DNA of 64,000 nt from Pseudomonas synxantha. Its GTDB lineage: Bacteria; Pseudomonadota; Gammaproteobacteria; Pseudomonadales; Pseudomonadaceae. Position numbers and translations under genes: made by a program. This document shows, piece after piece, positions 41,606-48,160 of this stretch. The stretch lies in NCBI RefSeq assembly GCF_900105675.1, contig NZ_LT629786.1:1984001-2048000 (forward strand), read 5' to 3'. The notes under the pieces were generated by a model, which did not search any database, was not told the DNA's origin, and worked only from the letters and a program-made list of their open reading frames with translations. Every line of letters begins with the position of its first letter. Within the stretch, counting starts at the first letter, position 1.

Positions 41606-41606
41606 T

Positions 41607-42095
41607 ATGAGTCGAACAGAACAGTCACCGGCCATTGCGCCGGTTCTTTCACTTCGTAAGGCAATCTATCGTGCGGCGCATGATTACCGCGGCGGTGTCA
41701 CCGCCCTGGCGCTCGATATGGTGATGGAATACGACAGCTTGCAAAAGAAGGTCAAACATGACTTTGAACAGCGCTGGCTTGATCCTGATGAGCTGGAAGA
41801 GCTGATACGGCTGACGGCAAATCCCTTGTTACTCGATGCGCTGATGCGACCTGCCGGTATGGTCTGGTACAAGCCGGAAGCGGCGGCGCCGACCAAGGAA
41901 GCCTTGCTGGCCGTCAGCAAGGTGCTGCACCGGACGGGCCTGTTTGTTTCCAGCATGCATGAGGGTGCTGCCGACAACATCTGGGAACCGCATGAAGTTG
42001 AATGTCTGGAGAAGCACGGCGCCGATGTGATCCGCGCGGTGCTGGGCATTATGGCTGGGGCCCGGCAAGCAATGGAGGCCCGCCAGAATGACTGA
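41607..42095 (+). CDS. CII-like phage regulator
   Basis: A 162-residue protein with the pattern of the phage CII/CP76 regulatory family: LRKAIYRAAHDYRGGVTALALDM, then ANPLLLDAL and ISSMHEGAADN-like central part, and a C-terminal helix. It likely controls lysogeny or the replication operon. It overlaps the zinc-finger gene by 8 bases. Confidence 0.75.
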   Translation: MSRTEQSPAIAPVLSLRKAIYRAAHDYRGGVTALALDMVMEYDSLQKKVKHDFEQRWLDPDELEELIRLTANPLLLDALMRPAGMVWYKPEAAAPTKEALLAVSKVLHRTGLFVSSMHEGAADNIWEPHEVECLEKHGADVIRAVLGIMAGARQAMEARQND

Positions 42096-42291
42096 CATCA
42101 TTGATATTGCCAACGATCAGGCCGAGTACTTTCTACAGGTCGCACTTGGTCGCCGTCATCGCCCAACAAGCTCCGTCAGCGCCCAGTTCTGTGAGGATTG
42201 CGACGAGCCTATCCCGTTACTTCGTCAGCAGACGATTCAGGGTTGTGCGACCTGCGTCAGTTGTCAGGGGTTGCGGGAGCGGCGGCGATGA
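42088..42291 (+). CDS. DksA/TraR-type zinc finger protein
   Basis: A 67-residue protein with a C4 finger: CEDC (C-x2-C), then CATC/CVSC about 22 residues later in QTIQGCATCVSCQGLRERR. Such small phage proteins bind RNA polymerase through its secondary channel as TraR does. The stop overlaps the primase start by 4 bases. Confidence 0.85.
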   Translation: MTDIIDIANDQAEYFLQVALGRRHRPTSSVSAQFCEDCDEPIPLLRQQTIQGCATCVSCQGLRERRR

Positions 42292-44978
42292 GTGAGCAAT
42301 CCACCAGCACAGCGATATCGTCCTGGGCACGCCGCTACATCGAAACCTTTAACCTTGCACTGGTCCCGATTGACCCAGGCGAAAAGGCGCCCAAGGGCGT
42401 GGGGTGGAACAAGCCAGGCGGTTACATCACCGACCCGGCCGCAGCCGAAGCATTCTGGCAACGTAATCCCAACCACAACCTGGGCGTAGTGCTCGGGCCA
42501 AGTCGCGTTTGCTCGTTGGACGTTGACGATGTGCCGTGGACGCGGTTTGTGCTGTTCGACCAGATGGGCCTCGATCTGGATGCCATGGCGCTGGTATATC
42601 CGACCATCGTGGGAAACCCGTTGAGGTTCCGCGTGCTGTTTAAAATGCCGGATGACATGGAGCTGACGCGCCACTCGCTTTCTTGGCCCAATGAGAACGA
42701 CCCCGATGGGTCGATTCACAAGGGACTGCTGGCTCGGGCGAAGGCGGCGAAAGAGCAGGGGGACACCGCTGGTGAGGCGGCTGCAAAAGCTGAGGCCGAC
42801 GAATACAAGCGGTTCACGGTGTTTGAGCTGCGGGCGGGCCTGGTGCAGGACGTATTCCCGCCATCAATCCATCCTGGCACTGGTAAGCCGTACACCTGGC
42901 GCACGCCGCCGAATGCAGCGGATGGCCTGCCGGTCCTAACCAATGAGCTGCTGAACATTTGGCAGAATTGGGACGTCTTCAAGCGCAACGCCGAAGCGGC
43001 GTGCCCATGGGCGCCAAAGCCAAAGAAGCCCGCCGCGAAACCTATCAAACGCGCTCCACCTGCTGATGGCAAACCCTCGGTGATTGATGAGTTCAACCGG
43101 TGCCACGATGTGGAAGAGCTGTTGCGCGCCCACGATTACATCAAGCGCGGTAACAAATGGCTGTATCCACACAGCAGTACCGGGCTACCAGGCGTGACGG
43201 TGACTGATCGCAAGGTCTATTCCCACCACGGTGCCGATCCGCTTGCCAACGGTCACCAAAATGACGCCTTTGAGGTGTTTTGTCTGTTGGACCACGGTGG
43301 TGACCAGTCGAAGGCAGTGAAGGACGCCGCCCGGATGTTGGGCATGCAGCATTCAACCCGGCCAGATCCGCACGATCTTCCCCCAGCCCCATCTGCGGAT
43401 GCAGTCGGGCAGGACTCCGGCGTCCCGAATGGTGAAGCCGATCCGGCTGCTGACGGGGGCGTGGGGGAAGAGCTGACGTATGAGCAAGTACTCCGGCGGT
43501 ACGTGCTGGTCGAGGGAACCACACACGTTTGGGACCTCGACAAGTCGCGAGTGATGAAGAAAACCGCGTTTGAGGCGCGGGTCGGCAAGCCGTTGGCGAA
43601 ACAGTGGATGGACGACACCCTCAAAAAGCTGATTTCAGATGACAAGGTTAAGGAGATCGAGCAGGCCCGGAAAATGGCGGGCAAGAAGGGTGGGGCTCTT
43701 AACCTTGAGCCGATTGAGCGCTATGTCTATATCGACGGCACCAAGGATGTTTGGGACCGAGAGAAGAAGCGCCGTGTTCCAGAGGGCGCGGTCAAGATGG
43801 CTCTCGGCGACATGTACGGCATGTGGTTGAACAGCCCGGATCGCCGCGTGGTTGATGTGGAGAACATTGTATTCGACCCGACAATGACCAAAGATCCGAA
43901 CGTCTATATCAATACCTTCGACGGACTGCCCATGGAACCGAGCCGCGATGACGCGGCGTGCGAGAACCTGCGGTGGTTGATCTCGTTCCTGTGCAATCAC
44001 GATAAGTCGTCGAACGATTGGTTGGTGAAGTGGCTCGCGTACCCCTTGCAGCACCTTGGCGCAAAAATGGATACGGCGGTGCTGGCTCACTCCACCATGG
44101 AGGGCTCAGGTAAAAGCCTGTTGTTCGCTGATGCCTTCGGGTTGTTGTACGGGCAATACGCTGCCACGGTCGGCCAGACCCAGTTGGAAAGCAACTTCAA
44201 CGCCTGGCAAAGCCGCAAGCTGTGGGCGGTGTTTGAGGAAGTGGTCAGCCGAGACCAACGTTACAACCAGGTGGGCAAGATCAAGCACCTGGTGACCGGG
44301 AAGACGGTGCGTATGGAGTCGAAGTTTATCAACGGTTGGGAAGAGGCCAACCACATGAACGCGGCGTTCCTAAGCAACGAGATTATGCCGTGGCCGATTG
44401 CTCCAAGCGACCGCCGAATGCTGGTGCTTTGGCCGATGGAAACGTTGCCAGTAGATCGCCAAAAGGCGGTAGGCCGGGAATTGGAGAACGGCGGTGTAGC
44501 GGCACTGTATGCGTGGTTGTTGTCCATTGACCTCGGCGATTTCGACCAGCGCACCAGGCCACCCAGCACTGATGCGCGTGAGCGATTGGTGGCGTTGAGT
44601 CGGGCCAGCTGGCAGACTTTCCTGTTCCTCTGGCAATACGGCGAACTTGGGCGCGATATGTGGGGCGCCTGCTTATCGACAGACCTTTACGCGATGTTCC
44701 TGGAGTGGTGCCACCGCAACAAAGAGCATGTGATGAGTCAGACGAAGTTCTCGTTGTTCATCAGCTCCGAGGTGGATAAGACCCGCGCCATCCCCTGGAC
44801 CGACGGCAGCAATCGCAAGTTCGGTGCGTTCTTCTTTCCGCGTGATGACCAGGCTTCCCAGCCCCCATCACTCAGGTCGGCCGACCTGGGCAAGGCGGTG
44901 GTTGCTTGGCGGGCAGCGGCACGCCTGGCGGGCTGGAACGTCGACAACTGGGACCACATCAAGGCGGCGGCAGCATGA
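42288..44978 (+). CDS. Bifunctional primase-polymerase/helicase
   Basis: An 896-residue replication protein. The N-terminal PrimPol domain is recognisable by NLALVPIDPGEKAPKG and the metal-binding CSLDVDD; the C-terminal superfamily 3-like helicase has Walker A STMEGSGKSLLF and Walker B LWAVFEEVV. It resembles P4 alpha-type proteins, which bind iterons at their own origin. The start is ATG 42288 in an ATGA overlap; the frame to 42198 lies inside the zinc finger gene. Its stop overlaps the next frame by 4 bases, and the repeats of the putative origin begin 15 bases later. Confidence 0.9.
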   Translation: MSEQSTSTAISSWARRYIETFNLALVPIDPGEKAPKGVGWNKPGGYITDPAAAEAFWQRNPNHNLGVVLGPSRVCSLDVDDVPWTRFVLFDQMGLDLDAMALVYPTIVGNPLRFRVLFKMPDDMELTRHSLSWPNENDPDGSIHKGLLARAKAAKEQGDTAGEAAAKAEADEYKRFTVFELRAGLVQDVFPPSIHPGTGKPYTWRTPPNAADGLPVLTNELLNIWQNWDVFKRNAEAACPWAPKPKKPAAKPIKRAPPADGKPSVIDEFNRCHDVEELLRAHDYIKRGNKWLYPHSSTGLPGVTVTDRKVYSHHGADPLANGHQNDAFEVFCLLDHGGDQSKAVKDAARMLGMQHSTRPDPHDLPPAPSADAVGQDSGVPNGEADPAADGGVGEELTYEQVLRRYVLVEGTTHVWDLDKSRVMKKTAFEARVGKPLAKQWMDDTLKKLISDDKVKEIEQARKMAGKKGGALNLEPIERYVYIDGTKDVWDREKKRRVPEGAVKMALGDMYGMWLNSPDRRVVDVENIVFDPTMTKDPNVYINTFDGLPMEPSRDDAACENLRWLISFLCNHDKSSNDWLVKWLAYPLQHLGAKMDTAVLAHSTMEGSGKSLLFADAFGLLYGQYAATVGQTQLESNFNAWQSRKLWAVFEEVVSRDQRYNQVGKIKHLVTGKTVRMESKFINGWEEANHMNAAFLSNEIMPWPIAPSDRRMLVLWPMETLPVDRQKAVGRELENGGVAALYAWLLSIDLGDFDQRTRPPSTDARERLVALSRASWQTFLFLWQYGELGRDMWGACLSTDLYAMFLEWCHRNKEHVMSQTKFSLFISSEVDKTRAIPWTDGSNRKFGAFFFPRDDQASQPPSLRSADLGKAVVAWRAAARLAGWNVDNWDHIKAAAA

Positions 44979-45310
44979 ATCCGACGAAAAGTGTGTTGGG
45001 TGTGTTGGGTGTGTGTTGGGTTGGTTTTCGATACCTCACACAATTTCAAGCCTTCTATTTCGCGGCTTTCCGGCTTGTGTGTTGGGTGTGTTGGGTTTGG
45101 CGTCGCGCACGCGCGTGGGTGACATTATTTCAATCCATGACGGCACGGTTTTTTTCTTATGCGAGGACCGTTAAACCCAACACACCCAACACACTCAACA
45201 CAGATGTTTTAAAGCTATTGAATTTAAAGGATTTTAGCTGTGTTGGGTTTGTGTTGGGTATGGCGTTTTTTGTGTTGGGTTGGGTTTTGAGCGGGGGAGC
45301 GGGGCGATGA
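44975..45310 (+). CDS. Hydrophobic 111-residue frame spanning the iteron block
   Basis: The frame starts in an ATGA overlap with the primase stop and ends in an ATGA overlap with the next gene, which suggests real translation. Its composition is driven by the DNA repeats: VLGVLGVCWVGF, VCWVCWVW and PNTPNTLNT simply read GTGTTGGGT in two directions. It may encode a real membrane protein or be only a translated bridge over an origin. No family recognised. Confidence 0.45.
   Translation: MNPTKSVLGVLGVCWVGFRYLTQFQAFYFAAFRLVCWVCWVWRRARAWVTLFQSMTARFFSYARTVKPNTPNTLNTDVLKLLNLKDFSCVGFVLGMAFFVLGWVLSGGAGR
44993..45280. repeat. Eleven GTGTTGGGT repeats: candidate iteron origin
   Basis: Ten exact GTGTTGGGT copies and one variant (reverse ACTCAACAC). 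Forward copies start at 44993, 45002, 45013, 45079, 45088, 45240, 45251 and 45272; reverse copies start at 45175, 45184 and 45193. Steps within clusters are 9-11 bases, one near helical turn. An AT-rich segment (45203-45237) separates the reverse cluster from the last forward cluster. The block sits directly behind the primase/helicase gene. Confidence 0.8.
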
Positions 45311-45795
45311 TCGAAGAAATTGAAGAACTCATGCAGCATTGGGGCAGCCAGTTCAACCAGGTAGGTGATGGTGGTGGGTTGGGCAGCCCAATGGCGACGA
45401 TTATGGAGTGGGGCGGCTCTGCCCCTCGCGGTACTCCGGGCTCGCGTGACTTGATGATGGCTTCCGGCGGTGGGATGGATCATGCGGCAATGGAAGTCGC
45501 GGCGGCTCTTGCACATCTGGAGAGACAGTCTGAGAAAGGCGCGTTGCTCGCCAAGTTGGCGCGCAATCGTTATCTGCCTCGTCCTGCTTGGTCGGTCCGA
45601 TCTCAGTTGCCTTTGCTTGGCCTCGGTGACGATGCGGACCGTACATATAGGAATTGGGTCCATGCGCTGCATCAACAGGTGCAGGTGATCTTGACCGTGC
45701 GCAGTGCACCAGGTCGCGCACGGAATAAGCGAGTGAAGTCACCGGTCACTGATTTAACTCGGGCGTCCAACATGGCCCGCGTCAGATCCTGCTGA
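45307..45795 (+). CDS. Conserved phage protein, possible late regulator
   Basis: A 162-residue protein that starts MIEEIEELMQHWG and contains MEWGGSAPRGTPGSRDLM and a basic helical C-terminus (ADRTYRNWVHALHQQVQVIL then RARNKRVKS). Its place, last gene before the late switch region, is that of Q-type antiterminators, and the sequence looks like DNA or RNA binding at the end. I infer a late regulator but do not recognise a named family with certainty. Confidence 0.65.
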   Translation: MIEEIEELMQHWGSQFNQVGDGGGLGSPMATIMEWGGSAPRGTPGSRDLMMASGGGMDHAAMEVAAALAHLERQSEKGALLAKLARNRYLPRPAWSVRSQLPLLGLGDDADRTYRNWVHALHQQVQVILTVRSAPGRARNKRVKSPVTDLTRASNMARVRSC

Positions 45796-45820
45796 GTACC
45801 GTTCGTCTGGAGGGTTTACC

Positions 45821-45856
45821 TCAAAGCTGCGTCGAAGTGAGTCAAAGGTGCGTCGA
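45821..45856 (+). promoter_or_regulatory. Direct repeats before the late operon
   Basis: TCAAAGCTGCGTCGA (45821-45835) and TCAAAGGTGCGTCGA (45842-45856) differ by one base and are 21 bases apart. They lie just upstream of two terminators and the lysis genes, as expected for an activator or antiterminator site. Confidence 0.5.
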
Positions 45857-45863
45857 GCGGATC

Positions 45864-45892
45864 AACCGAAAATCACTCCTTTTCGGTTTTTC
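45864..45892 (+). terminator. Terminator in the late leader
   Basis: AACCGAAAA (45864-45872) pairs with TTTTCGGTT (45880-45888), followed by TTT. Confidence 0.75.
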
Positions 45893-45993
45893 CGGAGAGG
45901 GGTAAAAAGTCCCCACGATATGAAATTTGCGCCTTGGCGCTGACCTCGCACGTGCTGTGCAGCTTCACCCGGTTCCCCTAGACCGGTCACTAA

Positions 45994-46018
45994 CCCCGCT
46001 TCGGCGGGGTTTTCTTTT
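45994..46018 (+). terminator. Second terminator in the late leader
   Basis: CCCCGC (45994-45999), loop TTCG, GCGGGG (46004-46009), then TTTTCTTTTT. Directly before the holin gene. Confidence 0.85.
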
Positions 46019-46052
46019 TCTGCCCGATGGGTGTCTGCAATGGAGTATCAGC

Positions 46053-46418
46053 ATGGGCGAGCCAGCAAGCACGGCTGCAACAGTTGTCGTGGCCGGTGGA
46101 GCCGGTGCTGCTGTAACGGGGTTGTTCACTGGAATTGATGCGCTTGCCGTGATCGGCGCGCTTGCTGGTGCCCTGGTGTTCTTCACCACCACCGAAGAGT
46201 TGCCGGTGTGGAAGCGAGTGGTGTTCCTGCTGGTCTCCTTTGTCATGGGCTATCTGTTCGCACCGAGCCTCGGTGAGTTGGAGTTGTGGGGCATTCGACC
46301 GTTCAAGCACTCCGGCCCGGCTGCGTTCGGTGCGTCGGTGCTTGTTGTCACGGTCGCACTCGCCATCATCAAGCGACGCGGTCTCGATGCCGAGCCGCAA
46401 GGGAGGCAGGATGGATAG
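46053..46418 (+). CDS. Holin-like membrane protein 1
   Basis: A 121-residue protein with three hydrophobic helices: STAATVVVAGGAGAAVTGLF, ALAVIGALAGALVFFT with VVFLLVSFVMGYLF, and ASVLVVTVALAIIK. The pattern and place fit a phage holin that forms lesions in the inner membrane. ATG 46053 has GGAG upstream; the frame to 45927 runs through the terminators. The end overlaps holin-like gene 2 by 8 bases. Confidence 0.8.
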   Translation: MGEPASTAATVVVAGGAGAAVTGLFTGIDALAVIGALAGALVFFTTTEELPVWKRVVFLLVSFVMGYLFAPSLGELELWGIRPFKHSGPAAFGASVLVVTVALAIIKRRGLDAEPQGRQDG

Positions 46419-46701
46419 TCACGTGATTCAGGCAGTGCTGACTCAGGCCACGTTCTGGTTGTGCGTGGCGTTGTTCGTTCGCTTGTTCACCTTCCGGCGC
46501 CGTGGCGCACGCTTTCGTCGCGATATGAGCTGCCTTGCCTGGATGGTGATGGTGGCATCCGGTGCGGTGATTGTTTACATCGGCAAGGGCCAGTTGATCA
46601 TGCCGAGTAATTCGTGGCCGCTGGTGGTGCTGCTGGCGGTGTTCGTTGGGTCGGTGTGCCAGAGTTCGGGCAACCTGGCTCGTGTGTGGCGAGTCGGTTG
46701 A
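46411..46701 (+). CDS. Holin-like membrane protein 2
   Basis: A 96-residue protein with three predicted helices (ATFWLCVALFVRLF, LAWMVMVASGAVIVYIG, WPLVVLLAVFVGSV) and basic loops (FRRRGARFRRD). It may be a second holin or an antiholin that times lysis. GGGAGGCAGG precedes ATG 46411. Confidence 0.75.
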   Translation: MDSHVIQAVLTQATFWLCVALFVRLFTFRRRGARFRRDMSCLAWMVMVASGAVIVYIGKGQLIMPSNSWPLVVLLAVFVGSVCQSSGNLARVWRVG

Positions 46702-46725
46702 GTTTGTAGGTTGGAGATCGCTCCC

Positions 46726-47457
46726 ATGATGCGGCTTGAGATGCGGGACAACATCGATCAGATCGTCAAAGAGATGCGCGGCATCAGCCGGTCCAAGGTG
46801 CCCACGGCAGCAGCCAAGGCGCTGACATTCACGGCTGAGCGCGTCCAGGCTGCCGAGAAGGCCGAACTGGTGCGGGTATTTGATCGCCCCACACGCTGGA
46901 CACTTAACTCCATCTTCAAGCGCAGTGCCACGGTGACTCGGCTGTATGCCCGTGTGTGGGTCAAGGACGAAGCCAGCTCAGGTGTGCCAGCGTCCAAGTA
47001 CTTGCCTGTGCACATGGAAGGTGGCAACCGCCCGCACAAGCGCTTTGAGAAGGCGCTGATTCATTACGGCCTGATGCCAGCAGACATGTATGCAGTACCA
47101 GGTCGGCGCGCTCGAATGGATGGTAACGGCAACATCAGTCGCGGCCAAATCGTGCAGATCCTTTCGGCTCTCGGTGCAGCGGAGCGGGTGTCGGGCTTCA
47201 TGGCAAACCGCACGAAGCGCAGCAAACGCCGCAACCGTAATGCGCCGGACTACTTCGTGGGTCGGCCTGGCAACGGTGCCGGCCCTCGCGGTATCTGGCA
47301 GCGGGTCGGCAATGGTGCAAGACCCATCCTGATCTTCGTCAAGCGCCCGACCTATCGACGGCGCTTTGACTTCTACGGGGTTGCCAATCGCGTGGCCCAG
47401 GCAGAGTTCGAACCTCTGTTCCGGCGTGCCCTGGCTCGGGAGATGGAAAGGGGCTGA
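46726..47457 (+). CDS. Phage structural protein resembling minor tail protein Z
   Basis: A 243-residue basic protein. The N-terminal DNIDQIVKEMRGISRSKVPTA and AAKALTFTAERVQAAEKAEL resemble lambda gpZ/minor tail Z proteins (helical start, then basic tail). It lies between the holins and the terminase instead of with the tail genes. The start may be ATG 46726 or 46729. A virion or packaging role is likely; the exact one is unclear. Confidence 0.6.
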   Translation: MMRLEMRDNIDQIVKEMRGISRSKVPTAAAKALTFTAERVQAAEKAELVRVFDRPTRWTLNSIFKRSATVTRLYARVWVKDEASSGVPASKYLPVHMEGGNRPHKRFEKALIHYGLMPADMYAVPGRRARMDGNGNISRGQIVQILSALGAAERVSGFMANRTKRSKRRNRNAPDYFVGRPGNGAGPRGIWQRVGNGARPILIFVKRPTYRRRFDFYGVANRVAQAEFEPLFRRALAREMERG

Positions 47458-47557
47458 CCTCCTGTCGGCTTCGTGCTTTTTCTCTCAAAAAGTGGCGATA
47501 TTTCAATGAATTGGCAAGTTTTAGGCTTGACAGAGGAACATGTGCCTCGAAATCAAT

Positions 47558-47610
47558 GGGTCCTTCTGGGCACCGGGGCCAACGGGGTAATTCGAACCCC
47601 GACTTTTTCA
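47558..47610. other. Candidate cos region before the terminase genes
   Basis: The 208-base gap before terS contains GGGTCCTTCTGGGCACC (47558-47574) and a 6-bp inverted repeat CGGGGT/ACCCCG (47583-47588 and 47596-47601). In lambdoid cos phages the cohesive end site lies just upstream of the small terminase gene. No cut site can be read directly. Confidence 0.35.
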
Positions 47611-47665
47611 CAGATTCAACCTGACATAGGGGGTTCCGCTTCCATGTCGGCAATAGGACAAGACC

Positions 47666-48160
47666 ATGCAAACCCAACGTGAAGTCGCTGATCACCTGGA
47701 CATGAGTGAGCGAAATGCCCGCGATGTGCTCAAGGCGTTGGACCTGGATTGGCAGACCGCAAGCCTGGATGAGATCCGGACGGCCTATATCCGCGACCTG
47801 CGTGGAAAAGCCGCTGGGCGCGGGGGCAGCCAGCTTGAACAGCTCAACAGAGCGCGGATCGATGACCTGCAGCAGAAGTCGGCCAACGGACGGTTGGCGT
47901 ATCACGAAAAACTGAGATCACTGATCCCGGCAAGTGAGGCTGAGCGGGTGCTGTCCGACTGGGCCAGCTTCGCAAACCGGGAATACCTGGGCGGCCTTGA
48001 ACGAATCATTCAGGAAATCGAGAACGTGCAGAAACTCACGGTAGATCGAACAGTGGTGGCCAAAGTTGCTGGACCTACAACCGAGCGAATTGCAGGCTAC
48101 GCGCGAAAACTTGGCGCGGAGCTTGTCGGCAGCAGCGGGGAAATTCAACCCGCCCCGTGA
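47666..48160 (+). CDS. Terminase small subunit (Nu1-like)
   Basis: A 164-residue DNA-packaging protein. The N-terminal TQREVADHLDMSERNARDVL is a winged-helix DNA-binding motif as in Nu1; the rest is helical and should contact the large subunit. It binds the packaging start site. AGGA precedes ATG 47666. Its last 95 bases overlap the large-subunit frame. Confidence 0.88.
   Translation: MQTQREVADHLDMSERNARDVLKALDLDWQTASLDEIRTAYIRDLRGKAAGRGGSQLEQLNRARIDDLQQKSANGRLAYHEKLRSLIPASEAERVLSDWASFANREYLGGLERIIQEIENVQKLTVDRTVVAKVAGPTTERIAGYARKLGAELVGSSGEIQPAP

Noticed and set aside
44738..45049. 103-residue minus-strand frame with TQHTQHT
   Set aside because: It only reads the repeat block backwards and overlaps the primase gene.
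44993..45280. GTGTTGGGT repeats as a CRISPR array
   Set aside because: Units are 9 bases with 0-2 base spacers in clusters and occur in both directions; no 28-37-base repeats, no spacers, no cas genes.
47583..47601. T-arm-like CGGGGTAATTCGAACCCCG as part of a tRNA
   Set aside because: The loop does not fit TTCRANY and no cloverleaf can be drawn around it.
47473..47682. 69-residue frame before terS
   Set aside because: No good start or ribosome site, spans the likely cos region and overlaps terS; best seen as non-coding.
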